The position numbers and the translations under genes are program-made. Shown one piece after another: positions 9,365-24,300 of a DNA stretch of 64,000 bases (its first letter is position 1; the number at the start of each line of letters is the position of its first letter). This DNA is from Notospermus geniculatus (lineage: Eukaryota > Nemertea > Pilidiophora > Heteronemertea > Lineidae), in the NCBI GenBank assembly GCA_002633025.1, contig NMRB01000731.1:80821-144820 (forward strand), read 5' to 3'. The notes below the pieces were generated by a model. That model had not been told where the DNA came from. It ran no database searches and saw only the letters and a list, made by a program, of their open reading frames with translations.

Positions 9365-12300
9365 CTGGAAAAGAGCAGCGAGGAGGTTCAATGCAGGAGG
9401 AAACAGGAGAGGGCTGTTCAAGAGAAGCACCATCTTTGTCAAATGAAGGATGGCAAGACATTGGGTAAGACAGGATTCACAAGACCGCTGGAAGTCGAAA
9501 AAGCATTTCTTAACTATAAGAAAGAACAATAGCGTCCTCTTTGTAATGAACATGATGTATAGTGGGGAGCGTTGACCATCTTTTGGGTTGGATTTTGGCT
9601 CGTCAGCCCTTCCCTTTTTAAACCATAATATCTTATGCCGGTGTAACAGGGATCAACGTCCTAGGGATGTAAGTCCGCATGGATTTGTTAATTAGTGTTG
9701 GCCAGGGTCAGTGACAAAGTCCTTCGCAAACGAAAACTGCGGGCTGATCGGGCAGCAGTGCAGTTACCAAGGGAGAACTAGAAATCGTGGCTGTTCTGTG
9801 GTTTGTAATAGTCTGTCGAAGACCCTGGCTGAAAAAAGATGTTGAGATGAACGGTGCATACATATCATCATCTACAGTGCGTTTTTCAGCTTTGTGACGA
9901 AATCATGCATGAGGGTGTTAGAAGACGTTAGCTGCTTTGGCTACACTAGAAGCAAATCCTAAATCACAGCTCACTTTACCGGCAAGTATCTGTTCACAGT
10001 TTCCTTGGCAACTACATGTGTAGGCCTACTGATGTGCAGTACTGTCTACATTGTGATATTGAGTGCAGGTCCTCAGAATCTCCAACATAAACGTCATTCA
10101 ATTGGCAGAGTGTTTCAAGAAAGCTGATCCAGGACAGTAGGCCTACTCGCTCGATGTCTTGTTCATCTATAGGAGCAGTCAGCCTCGCCTGTCGCCAAAA
10201 GATGGCAGAAAAGTTCTAGCGGACCAATACAAAAGAGCATTCTCCTGATTGGTGCTCAGCCGCCCATGAATGGGTCCGCTAGGCACTAAATTGGGCCGCA
10301 GTGACACCTATTGGTCAACAGACTGACAGCTCGACGTATTGTCAGAGTATTAGAGAGGTTAAGATGCGCCCCGAGAACGAGAACGTGGTGACAAGAGAAT
10401 GGGACTTGTATCACAAAACCATCTGGAGGTAACTCAGATTGTTTTTCACAGTAACAGTGGCGGATGTCTTCCAATGAAGAACACACCGTTCTAAAAGCTG
10501 GATTCTTGCTATTAGAGAAGTTACAGGCATGCCACAAAGTCACCACGTTCTCGTTCTCGTTCTCGGAGTAAAATCTTAACCTCTCTATTGTTCTGAAACG
10601 TGCAGCAGAACGATTAAAAAGAAGGGTGGCTTTTCTATGAAAATAATGTGTGTTTGCATTCTTGCATTCTTCAGTGTAATGACATTGTTTTTATGGAGCA
10701 AACTGTATGAAATAAAGGATTTTTTCTAAAGATAATGTGTGCATTCCTTACAGTGTAAGGAAAAGATCGGACATACACTCTTGGTATTTAAGCTCGTCAA
10801 GTTCGTCTGGGCTGAAGTCATCCTAGGAAAGATAGAAGCAGATAACGTATCTCAGTAACAACTTTCTCCACCACAACCAAACTGAGGCCGAATCGGTTAA
10901 TGTCGTCCTGGGTATAACAGAAATATACCCAGGTTCAATGTCGTCCCACAAAACTATACCATGGGTGCAGTTCGATCTACAAAAGTATGCCCAGCATCAT
11001 AGTTTTGAGCCTAGACGCAATGATCCCGGAACCCGCCGCAAGGCGGCAGCATAACACGGCGATGGCTTTTGTGGATCACATCAATATGGTTTAGTGTTCC
11101 TTTCGCATGGTTGTGATTGTGCGAGGCCAGTTTTCTATGATCGGGCCAAGTTTGAGAGCTCTATTTGCCTGGAATGATTGAGATACCATTAACAGATGTA
11201 GGTGATGATTCACGTTGTCTTTGAAGAACTTTGACTTCGCAGGAAATTGCTTTTGAACGAATTAGGTCAAGGATTGATGACGCGCCAGCTTCTGCGTATG
11301 ATGAGAAATAGGTCGATTTCGTGACGTCATGCATTTTCCAACCAGGCAGGTGTTTGGATGACGTATGAACATTCTGTGCACTCCACACATGGGATCGAGC
11401 AACTCGGACATGTTCGCCGATGTGGATAGTCCACGTGGCGTTCGGAGATGCCTTTGTATGGCATGTATGGGGTCTATATATACGGTGTTCAATAAACCCG
11501 CTGCTCAGTAAGGTAGCCCTGGTAGGCTAGTTCACATCCAATTTGCAAGCTTCCTCATTTCGTGAGAGGGTGCATTGGCTTTATGCACAATGCACCCTCT
11601 CATTCATCAATGCTGTTTGGCGACAGTCCAACCGGTGCCGGGCGGTGTAGGCCCTTATTCATCTGCGTCGATGATGCGATCCTTGTGCCGGTGGCGGGGT
11701 ACCTGGCATTCAACTTCTATTTCTACAACGATTCTTTTTTTTGAAAAAACACATCAAGTCGATCATCCCACTCTTTTAATCCCAAAATATAAACTGCGCC
11801 CTGGTTCCGATAACCCCTGGGTACGAGTTAGGAACGGATCTCGCGTGATCAACAGGACCGCGTGCGATTGTTACTTCTGTCGTATACCTGGGCGGCATGT
11901 TCGTGACAAATGGCGTAAATTGAAAACATGTTTTTCGACTTGTCATGCTTGTGGTGCTGTATCCAATCCTGGGTATACTTTTGTAGATCGAACTATACCC
12001 AGGGTGTAGTTTTGTGCGACGACATTGAACCTGGGTATACAATGTATTTCTGTTATACCCATGACGACATTAACCGATTCGGCCAAACAGAGTGCCTTTG
12101 GACTGGACCACTCCGACAGTCTAGGCCTATTTCACGCCAAGAGAGGAAGTGTCTGGTCAAAATTCCTCACATGGTCTTCATGTGGCTTAGACTAGTCTTA
12201 GCTGCATGTAAAGATCTGTTTGTTCATCATAAGCCTTCCTTCCTACACCCACAAGATAGGTAGGCAAACATTTCGAAAGCAGACGAACAAATAATCAAAT

Positions 12301-15300
12301 CTTGCGAATGTTTAGTGAAAATTCCTGTTTCCTGATTTAACAGTAGTCTAGCCAATGACTGGTCGTGGCCCGAAGGGAAAACTTAGAGAATGGGTAAAAA
12401 CATGGCAGAAACATGTTTGTTGAAGGATTTCTTATCAAAGTGTGACCAAACCGTACGACAGAATTCAAACTTGATGATGCCTATGACAAATAGAAATAAA
12501 CCAAATCCGTTGGAATGCTGCATTTGGATCAACGATGTCGATGTAAAAAAATGGTGTTGCAAGACGAAACAGGTTCGAGGTGAGTCGGTGTAGGCCTATG
12601 CAAGGAGGCGTTGCCATTCGGTTTGAATTCACGTTTCATGCCATGCCAGCCACATATCGAAACTGGTGAGAACACCCAAGGTTTACCAGAGGGGGAATGA
12701 CTACAAAATTTAACAACTGGGTGGGATTGACGAAAGTACATGTATCTCAGATTAGTATTGTGACAGAAGCGAAGCTATATACAACAACGCAGTTAACAAG
12801 TACACTAAAGCTTGATGCACAGGGCTTGGAAATGCTGGATTCATAACAAAAGAGAGACCCAGGCCTGTTTCCAAGTCCACAGGTTAGCAGAAAGCTCGGC
12901 TTGTCTAGATGTCATTCACAGATCGTGTACCAAAGCCAAGGTGCTTGTGTACATGTTTCAATCCGGATTCCATACGATTTGAAGGGCACTGATGTGCAAA
13001 ATAAGGGCACGAGGTTGGTACACGATTCACGAGTGACCAAATATGACATAGAATGGCACCTTTTCTGACGGGACTCCAGGTTTGGCAGCCATCTTGGATG
13101 AGTTGCCATGACGATAGTTCATCAACGAATCAGCGATCGCAACACATAAAGCAACACGTAAACTGTCATTTCATTGGTTCAGGCTTGTGGCTCTGTTGGT
13201 CCTAGTTGAACCATTGGGTGCGTTCTTGAAGCGAAGGCAGCGTTGAGACATCGAAATCTTATGCAAATGCACTGAACGCACATGTGATTACAGTGTAAGC
13301 ACACAAGACGGTAAGCAACATGAGCGCCACCTATCAAAGACACAGATAACTACATCCTACGTCACAAACAATCCACAAACGGATCAAAAGTACCGCCTCC
13401 TATCGGAGGATCGGGAAAGTTTCACAATGAATCCGTCGACGAAAGAAACACATCCTATCACTAGGTAGGACTACCAGAATGAAAAAGTCACAGACACATT
13501 TTCAGCATTTATATCACAAATTTTCGTTCCAATTCCAGAATAGAATTAATACTGCCAGCGGCTCGCACGATCCAGCTCCGTCATTTTCATATTATTAGCA
13601 TAAATATCCTTATATGAATGTGGTGTCGTCATCTTCGGCCCCAGAGTGACGATTTTGGAACCTTGAAAAAGGCAAGATGGATAAATGCAGGGTATACGAT
13701 GTCGAATTGTCTTCTTGGAAGCTATTTACAAAAGTGCATTGAATAGATTGAAGCACAGGCAGCGAAATGTTCATTTGAAATATCCCCGCTGTGGTGTGGA
13801 TAGGTCGATATACCAGTCTACATAGAAAAAGTTATCACAATATTCGAATCTTCAAAGGGCAAATTTTTTCTTCGAACTGGGAGTGTAATGACTATACAGT
13901 CAACTTCAAAGTACTTTTGGATCAATAGCATATATTTGCTTCCCACTGGGAAATGATGGATTTTAATAGAAATGAGTCACTACAACTGCCACAGCACAAT
14001 CACCAGTCATCGCTAAGAGTTAATGGTTCGAAATCGACAGGAGGATGTTCAGAGATCATTTGACCATTTTACGCCTTTAGGCAAAATGTCGTGTGATTGA
14101 TTGCCGATATCATGATATGTTGATGATATACATTATANNNNNNNNNNNNNNNNNNNNNNNNNNNNNNNNNNNNNNNNNNNNNNNNNNNNNNNNNNNNNNN
14201 NNNNNNNNNNNNNNNNNNNNNNNNNNNNNNNNNNNNNNNNNNNNNNNNNNNNNNNNNNNNNNNNNNNNNNNNNNNNNNNNNNNNNNNNNNNNNNNNNNNN
14301 NNNNNNNNNNNNNNNNNNNNNNNNNNNNNNNNNNNNNNNNNNNNNNNNNNNNNNNNNNNNNNNNNNNNNNNNNNNNNNNNNNNNNNNNNNNNNNNNNNNN
14401 NNNNNNNNNNNNNNNNNNNNNNNNNNNNNNNNNNNNNNNNNNNNNNNNNNNNNNNNNNNNNNNNNNNNNNNNNNNNNNNNNNNNNNNNNNNNNNNNNNGC
14501 CTGTCCAATTCGCTAAATAAGATCCTGCATTAGAAGCTAGCTTACTATCTTTTACAGGGAGGGGGCGGATAATTCCTTTGATTCTTGGGGGGGGGGGATA
14601 CTTCCTTTAACAGCCATCAGACTTGGAAGTGTCCCGAATGTGGAGGGTTAATATTGAGGCCTTGGTATGAAATATCTCTCTACAGGGCATAGCTAATCCG
14701 ACTAAGTGTATAATATATTAAATTTAGGCCGGATCAAATTTGCATAATCAGTGAGATTAGCTACACAAGTTTGAAATTAAGACATTATCCCACCTCAGGC
14801 CTACACACGGAGGAGTTAGGACATTGAGATGGCCGTGCAGAGAAAATGAGAGTCGTTTTTAGGTCCTAAAAAATTTCATTCATTTCTAGATTCCAGAATA
14901 GTGATGTTTTTCAGAAAATATTCAGGAAGTCATCATAATCGACTTGAAGGAGGGGTGCAGCTGAATGATTTCAAACCATGCTGCCTGATGAGAGCCCAGT
15001 GCTTGTTCCTTCTATTTGCAGGGTTGTCAATGCAGGAGAGGGGCTGAAGGCCTACAGAGGATCCAAGTTTGGGAGAGAGGAGAAAAGTTTGATGGAGCAG
15101 TGGAGATCACACTTGTCGTGCAGGTCTGATCATTCCCATAGGTCTACTGGGCTAAGGGGCTATCAGAGGCAAAGGGACAATTCAATTCTGAAACGTTTTT
15201 TTTTGTTTGAAATGGTGAATTTGTTCCTGATGGTATGTTTTGAACTCAGTCTAATAGGGGGAGAGGTGGAAGCGAGCTAGGCAGGCCAGGATTGCAGCAA

Positions 15301-18300
15301 GTTGGGACTGATTGAGTCGGGAAAAAGCTACGTAAATGTAAAATAATTCTTAAAGCTATCTGCTGATGCTTCATCTACTGAGGTCAATAGATTCATTTGA
15401 ACTTTTTCTTCTCTCAAGCTTAGCATTCTTTTTAGTGAAATCTAAAATTTCTCGATTATTCTGCCTTTCCATACCCTCCCACCACCGTTTTCTCTTGAAC
15501 AGCCCCTTATCATAGTCTATCCCATTCCTCTCGTATTTTTTCTCCTTGAAGATGTATCCGTAACCCGGTTTATGGTTAATATTCTCGAAGGAATTTATTC
15601 TTGATGTTGTATCCCATTCCATTTTGTCATTGAATATTTTCACATTGCCCCCTTGCGGATGATGGTGAGCATTATCTAGTGAACCGATTTTCGATTCCGA
15701 TGCCCATCGCGGACGATCCGAGTAGATCTGTTTCGTTCCGCCACCAGGTCTATGGGTCGCGTTTTCCAAGGAGCCAATCTTGGGCAGGCTTCTCCATCGA
15801 AGTTTCTCATTATAAACTTGCATGTTTCCACCACCGGGGACGTGGTGGACCTTATCCAGCGACCCGACCAACGGTTGTGCCCTCTGTGTCTGTCTGTTAT
15901 ACTGCGCGTTATGGTCGTGGAAGATCATTTTGTCCCCTCCACGTGGCGTATATCCGGTGTTCCGAGCATCAATCCGGGGTGTCACAACATATCGTTCCCG
16001 AAAATCTCCAACTTTGATATTCCCACCAGAAGGAACATACGGCAATTTTTCAAGCGACCCGACCTTTGGCTGTGCTCTGGTTGTTCTTTTATGATACTCC
16101 GCGCGGGAGTCGTGGAATATTTTAATATTTCCACCACCGGGTTCATGGTTCGCCTTTTCCAAAGACCCAATTTTCGCGGTCGTATCCCATTTCTCGTGAA
16201 TGTTAGCAACTTTTATGTTCCCCCCACCGGGTTGATGGCCGACGTTATCAAGTGATCCGATTTTCGCTTGTGATTTGTTGACATAGCGACGGTATTCGGA
16301 ATTGGGGTCGTGGTAGACAAGGTGGTAGGGGTAGTCAGAGACGGGCGTGGGAGCTGATCGTGTTGTAAAGGACATTTTAGTGAGCTCACATCACAAACGA
16401 ATCACTATCTTCACGACTCTGAAATCTGTCACAAGGCAAGAAATGAAATCCACGTTTCATCGACTGGCACTGAAATCCCAATGTTGGCATTCAAAATCAC
16501 CCTTCCTCTAGATGAAATCTCCTAGTCGGAATTCCTAAGCAACTTCTGAATGATTCTCTGGTAGAACTTAATGGGTCGAATCTACTGTATTGTCCGAAAA
16601 GTCAACACTGATGATTTTAAACTGTTCTTTAAATGGCTCCACACACCACGTCAAGCTTCTTGTCGAAGACATGTCCAACATCGTAGACAGCCGCATCAAG
16701 ATATGCAAAGAGAAAATGGGCAAAGCATGAGCATGTTTGTAGGATACACCCCTCAGTACAATGACACTGTGTATCTGAATAGGTAGTTAAAATCTGTCCA
16801 GTCTGGGACTTGTATTGAGGGGGGTAAAATGACGGAACGAGAAGAACACTTTCTGGACCACCCTGTAGGCCCAGTATTACGAAATGGTCTTTCGTCTACA
16901 GGTGTTGTTATGGATCAAAAAACCTCAAGGATTCACTGTTAAAATACAGTAGATTTTACAGAAAGTGCCTGCAGCAGAGTCCCCAGAACTTTTCTTTAGA
17001 TTTATACCGTAGGTGGTATTCAGGCGCGGATCCACAAGGGGGGGGTGCGGCGCACGCCCCCTTTCGGCCAACAAATCTCTAAAATCGACCGTGAAATTCT
17101 GAAATTTGGAGCAAATCATTGAAATTCACCGCAGATTTCAATGTTTCTAGCACAGTGCACCCTCTTTTCCGATATCGTGGGTCCGCCCCTGATATTACTG
17201 AAATTAATTTTTGTAACTTTTTCTCCAACTGTGGGAGACTAGAATGGATGCACAAGCATTGTATCCACTCTAAGTGTCGTACGGCTCCGCAAATCTATGG
17301 TAATAGGGGACTAGGCCTATCACCAATAAATTTGGCAGGATAGTTCCGAGTACTCTGCTTCAGGCACTTTTCTGTAAAATCTGTACTTTTAACAGTGTCG
17401 TCTACGAGTCTACAAGCTATATCTACATGAAGAATATTAGAATAGGAATTTAACTTACCGTGTTTTTCTATCAAGAAAGGTTATCACACGAAAAGACACG
17501 CGTCCAAATTGAAAACAAAGTGCCAAAGTGATAATGTCGTTTGTACCTGGTGGAATAGCAACGCAGGTGCGATGGTACAGCACAGGGGACGTTTTCCGGT
17601 TCACACGCAGGTGGCAACCCGAGCATTTATCGATAGATCGATAGCAATCAACAATATTCCTAATATAAATCACCCTCATTACAAATATCTCTCATTCTCG
17701 GTAGCCTATGGTCGTCGTGATCACCAAGCAAATATGCATATCATATCCATTCAAGTGTAAATGAGACGAAATATGGATATTTAACCAATAGTTAGGAATG
17801 TTTGCGAATGACAAGCCATTGGTGGGAGATAAGTTCGTTTAGGATGGCACTAGGCCAAAACACACAAGCTTCGTGCAAGATCAACTTGGCCCTTTGGAGG
17901 GCTGGGGCTTTATGAATGGGATATTAAATATGCTATTAGTGTAGGCCTATGGAATAGTTCAAAAGCTTTAAAGTCGGTTGGTAAACTCGTGTTGGGGCTT
18001 ATATTACGATTCTCTGATTCCTAGGAAAGATTGTGGGCCATAAATTCCAGGTTGCTATAGTGAGTGTGGTCATCAAATGCCCACATCCTCCAACAGCAGG
18101 GCTTTGGTCTCAGTCATTCCTCTTCATACACTCCGAAGATGAGCGAGGAAAAAACCCCTGCTGTGGGAGGATGAAATGCCCAAGGCTTTTGGGTTCATCT
18201 TGTTTCTGTTTGGAGTTGGGTTGGTCCAGTCCATAATAAATGCTTCCAGAAATTCACATCGTCCATCACATTGCAAGAAAATCTCTTTTTGGAGCTTTAC

Positions 18301-21300
18301 TTCATAGAAGTACAAAAATTAAGGGCGTGGAGCATGAAATGGAAACAGACTATAAACAAAATCCATTATCTAATTTGGTAACAATTTCGCTTCGCTTGTC
18401 TAAACAACGCTTTAATGAATGCCTTTGATGTTTTTTCCAATTTTCTCAGCGACTGAGTTTATATTCTAGCAAATTAAACATCAACAGACAGCTATTCATT
18501 TTAATGAAATTTCAGGCGAGAACATGCAAAACTATTATTTACACTTGGAAAACATTTTTCGCCACGACTTTGTCAGTGACCTACAGGGGGACAATAATTG
18601 TGTTTACCTATGCTCCAAAGGTTGGCTTACTGCACCTAAAGCTTATTACATAGGCCTAGGTATTAGCACGGACTCCAGGGTGGTGGCACCTGATGTCAGA
18701 ATATTATTTAGAACACTGCTTAGAACACGACATGAAATTCTGCAATCGAGATGAACTCAACACTCCGTTAGTTAAACACTCACTACACTACCCCTAACAG
18801 CAGCACACAAATGAATTTCACATATTACAACAAAATGTAAGAGTCAGTGGCTGATATTCATAAAAGCTAGCAAATGCTTTTACTTCAGGTTGTGTAGTAC
18901 ATTTACATTGGACCTCGCTGTACAAATCTCAAGTAAAAGCATTTGCTAACTTTTATGAATACCAACCATGTATTGCATCTTGAGTTAATGGGTCATTGAA
19001 TAAAGACCAGCAAGGCTTTTACTTCAGATTTGTACAGCATTGCCTAGTGCATTTGTATTGCAAAATTCAAGTAAAAGCATTTACTAATCTTTTATTCGTA
19101 TGGCCCATTGAAGATAACTCCCCTCCAATGGAAAACAGCAGAATTCCTCAACTTATTAGTAGGAAGTTGGACAATTGAAGTAACTGCTCTCTCGTGTGTT
19201 TCTAAGTATTGACAGCGTAGAGTACAGCTGTTGCTTCAACCAACCACGGCCCTACCGATTCGGAGTCGAGACACTGCCTTTTACCACCCACACATCCTGG
19301 GGTAATCAGTGGTTCTCAATGCTCGCTCCCCTCGTCGTTGGTAAAAAGTGACGAAGGGTGCGAGCGCTACGAACCCCTGGTATTCCCAGCATGATAGCAG
19401 ACGGGTTCTTAAACAACTTTCTGTTGTAATATGGAGGTCACAATATGTTGAAATTCACTCGTGTGCAGCATTATTGTTTTACAGCCACACCATGCAACAC
19501 GTAACACCTAAAAGCGAAAAGCGACGTTAATCCCCTAAAGACTCTCCGAGAGTTGAGGCAAAACTTCCGTACGCGACATGGGGGGAACATGAAATAGGCA
19601 ACGCCATAGACTGGTTCCCGTCTTTGCCGCTGCACTCTCGTGGCGCTCATTCCAGAACATGAGCGCCGTAGTGCTGCGGCAAAGATGGGAACCGGTCCAG
19701 CAACGCCGTTTACTTCCTACAGACAGCCTGGGGCACCTTATTGGAGTTGCGGGTATGAGCACGCTGAAAAAATGTCCCGGGTGCTATCACCACGATGGAA
19801 GGACAGTTCAGTGAAAATAAACTTTGGAAAATTAGTCAAAAAATCAGGAAACCCAGTGTCCAGAAAAAAATGAAAATGACCACGCCCAGAAAAAAGACCG
19901 TTAGGACACCGTACCAGGTCCACTGGCTCGTACGTCCGTCATCCCGTGTGTAGAATGGAGGTGGGCCAGGGGAAAAGGGTGTAGGCCCGAAGGTATGGAT
20001 GTATGGCGTAAGGGAAAATTAGTTGCTGACGAGATCACGAACCATTTCGATGTAGATGGGCAGTAATTGAAAGTGATGGAATGTATATATAGCGGTTAAT
20101 GGCAACGGGGCGTTGAAGCAGAAAGGAGCACCTCCTTCTTGGTGGTAAAAAAACTAACCTGTACTTGCTGTTTTACTGGAAGTATATGATGTATGCCGAG
20201 TTATAAGATGGAAAAAAATACATGTAATGTACAACAGAAAAAAAATGAACACGGAAAATCGTATTCAAGGTCACACGCATTGCAGTCTGAAGGTCACACC
20301 TTGGAGGAATTTCCTCCAAGGTCACACGCACTGCAGTCTGAAGGTCACACGCATTGCAGTCTGAAGGTCACACGCATTGCATCGCGCACAGCGCACTGAG
20401 GGGAACATACAGGCACCAAAATCGCAGTTGTACAAGTCACAGGGGTCTGGCATCCGCGGGGTCCAGCTTCTCCTGTTGGTGATGGTCGGTTTGTGACCAC
20501 ACAGCAGGCTGTTGATATCTTCGAACCGAAGTCCTGACACTGACGCTTTGCTACATGTATGAATGTTGAGGAGCTATTCCTAGTGGCATAGCCAGGTCCC
20601 TGTGACCTATAACTGCGATTTTGGTCTAACTACATGTAAGTTAGAATGACAGGGTCCAGTTATCTGCGATGGAAAAAGTGTGAAGGTGTTAATGACAACA
20701 ACGTGACACTTACAACAGTACTCCCAGAGCCTAACAATGATAATGAATGGACAGATGACATTTTAGTGGTCCTAGTCGAGACATAAAGTGAGACAAGAGG
20801 TGATGGAGGAAGGGACACCTACCTTTTTCGCACCGCCACCAGCCTTATGGGTAATGTTGTCTTTGGAACCAACCTTTGACGCCGCCTTCTCCTTGAAGTC
20901 CAGTTTATGGGTCTCAATCTGTAAATATACAACGGGGACATTAGTATTGTAGACGAAGTCTGTAGGGTCACCTTCTGAGTAGGTAAGGGGCAGTGATGCC
21001 CTTCAACTCGTTGTTGTGGTTGATTAAGTGGACTCCATCTAGAGTGATCCAACTCGCACTTCCAATACCGAAGGTTTGCATGGAGGATTAAATCGAGGAC
21101 TGATTACGAAATACATAGGGTGTTTAAGACTAAAGGCGGTGACAGACTGGCGCGTAAGCGTTCAACCAATCAGGGAGGCGGTAACACGGACCGGAACACC
21201 TACCGACGAATCTGATTGGTGGAACGCCCGCAGGACGCGCTGCGTACGCGCCAGTCTGTCACCGGCTTTAGACGCGCGTAACTTCACTAAATGCAGGCAC

Positions 21301-24300
21301 TTCCACCATGCATTTGACGAAGTTACACAAGTCTAAGGGCCGTATGCACAGAGCTTCCTTGAGTGTGAGGTCGACCTTTAGCTATTGTTTGCAGGGCAGA
21401 ATACAAAAGATTAAGGTCGACCATACACTTGAGGAAGCTCTGTGCATACGGCCCTAAGTCTTAAACACCCTTTGTGAAATCGGCCCCTAGTATTTATTGT
21501 TCTAGACAGCTAACCACGACAATGACACAGATAAATACAATAATATATTAACGATTCGGAATTGAATTCAATACTTAGAAAGTCATTTACTATCAATACA
21601 AAGCTGAAAATGAGAAATGCTTAATGAATTAGGTATTAATTACTGGCAGCAAGAGATAAGTTAATTAGCAGTGACAAGAAATGGCAGACTCGGTGTTAGT
21701 ACATGTAGCCTACCCAAACTTCAATTTGTTGTGACCTCTTATTTTACCGATGCAAATCGAATTCATCACCTTTTTAGTATGTTGTTACTGTCGTTATAAA
21801 CTCCTTTGCGCAGCATGCAGGGTATATATATCTCGTCAAGATATAGGGACAACGAAGTCCTTCCAGATATCACCCCAAGTAGGCCTGTTGACTTCACAAA
21901 AGGTCCAGAACACAACTGACTTGCTATGCCACAACATGAACTGTGCAATTTTAGAGGCAAAAAGTCTCCGCCCTCTGCACATAAATATAGGGATGGATAT
22001 CAGGATTCTTGCAAATCGAACGAAGGCTCTTTAGGCCACAAACAAGTCGATTACATATCCTTACCCAGCCTTTTAGTTTAAAGTTTACGATCCATCAAAT
22101 GGTGTACATTCATGTGACTACACATATGTATGTCTACTTCGCGGAGAGCTAGAAAGTGTACTCAAGTTAGTAAAGACCTTCACAAATTCTATCATGCTTT
22201 GCTGAAAAGGGCTCATATTCTTCTCATAAATGTTAATAAAGTTACAAATGATGGTCTTTATATTGCGATATATCATGTACAATAATACAGACTAAAATTA
22301 TTTTATGATAGCTGAATGTGCAAGTGGTGAATAGGCCTTAGAAAGTTATGAAAGGTGTCCATGTTTGACACGGGTTAGCGACAGGTTGTTTGTCAGCGGT
22401 GAACACCAGTAGCTCAGATTATTTAGGGATTATCGTAATAGGTCTAATTAGAAGATCATTGATAGCATTCACAGACCTACATGTATTAGGAGTTTATGAC
22501 ACGTGCCCATCTATCGCTAGCGAGTGGCTTTATACACTAAAATTTGCAAGGTCACAAAGGTCTGGCCATTGCCGGGGTCCAGCTTCTCCTGTTGGTGATG
22601 GTCGGCAATGCTGACCACTCAGCAGGCTGTTGATATCTTCGCATCGAATTCCTTACACTGACACGTTTGATGTGGTAATGTTGGAGGAGCGAGATCCCTG
22701 TAGCAAAGCCAGGTCTCTGTGGCATGTACATTGTACATGTACATTTACATCACAGGCCAGATACGAATAAAGCCTATACGTGTTAGGAAAAGTATCAGTC
22801 ATACGCCATGTTCTCTTACGAAAATCATAAGCATTCTATCATGAGGTTCGGTTAATCACATTGGGGGCAAAAAATGTCTTAAATGCCTGAACAGTGCATG
22901 GAAATTGATAAGAATACATCCATATTTGATTGGTAAAGTTTGTGGGAAAATACACCCAAACGGTAAATATTACACACGGGTGATGTCCGCACCCAGGGGT
23001 CATGATTAGTGGTGATATATCGGGAAACATGCTGTGTCATGAGGTGAACTCCAGGAATCATGAATTTTCAGCCTATAGGGGGTGTAATTATGCCCCACAC
23101 ACGAGGGCATTGAGTCAGATTCGTAAAAGTACACTGACGTTTTTCCGAACGGCTTATGTCAATTGACTGAACGTCAACTGAGGACAGAAACACGTTCAGG
23201 GGTTAAAATAATTTGTTAAGCCAAGTACAAACATATGTTCGGGAATGACGTGGCAGGGAAATAAACCAGTATCGAAATAGAAGACAAAGTTTATGTCAAA
23301 AAAAGGAAAACAGACCAAGGGAAAGAAATCTTAAGGAAAAAACAAAGTTCAATTTATATATATATTTTCTCCAAGAAGTTAACTTCATTTCAGCGTCAAC
23401 GCTGTTTTTCCTTATCTGGCGCATTGATTCAGAAGATAGTACGGTCATCTACATTCGTCTATTACATTTTCCAGTTTGTACCCACACAGGGCCAGGAGAG
23501 AGTATAGATGAGTTTGGCTAGCAGCCATTGCCAAAATTAGGTCATCACCATGGGAATTCTCTTCGACAGTGGCAGATGATTGGTTCTCCCATTCCCCAGT
23601 GGGGAAATCCCCATGACGATGACCTAATATTTGCAAGATGGCTGTTGGTGAATGCCACCCCCCCCCCACCCGAACACTGTGTGTAACAGGCAACTACAAC
23701 CTCAGCAGCCTTTTATTCATTTGAAAGTCTTGCAGCGATAAATTGAAGTGTTGGTGAAGATGGTAAAATCCAAATTCAAGGAATGAAACTAAATGTCTTC
23801 AATATATTAATTGTTAGTAAACTGTTTTAAATGATTGAAAAGGGCAGGTGATGATGCTGAGGACAATAACATGCATACAGGGTAGGTACGAACAATCCGC
23901 AGGCGGTTTACAATTTACAACAACAACAACAACAACAACAACAACTCACAACATCAAAAGCTAAAGGCAGACGACAAAGAATAGCAATTTTTAAGCCGAG
24001 ATTAGTAAGCAGCACCAGTGCCGTCTGGAGGCAATTTCAGAAACTATTTTATCGTCCAATCTTTTGCCCTCGAATGGTAAAGGCTACTAAGAATCAGAGG
24101 GAGTATGTTTGAATAAAGCAGTAGCTCCACTCGACACTACAGTGTACTTGGTGTAGTAAAGGATAGAGCTTTTACTTTACTTGATCATGTCCCCACTGAT
24201 AGGTAGCCTATTACTGCCTTTTACAACGAAGGGTCAGAGTTATACACTAATCCCCTAATCCCCTAACCAACAATTTCATGCACCCTATTTTGCTGAAATC

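Larger units (their letters stand above)
9365..20822 (-). other. tau intron 34 (11.4 kb), host of the nested ORF
   Basis: Lies between the last repeat exon and the C-terminal exon. Both splice sites are clear (GTAGGTGTC donor, CTTTTCCAG acceptor). It holds the intronless repeat ORF at 15371-16375, several inverted-repeat elements and an assembly gap. Confidence 0.85.
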
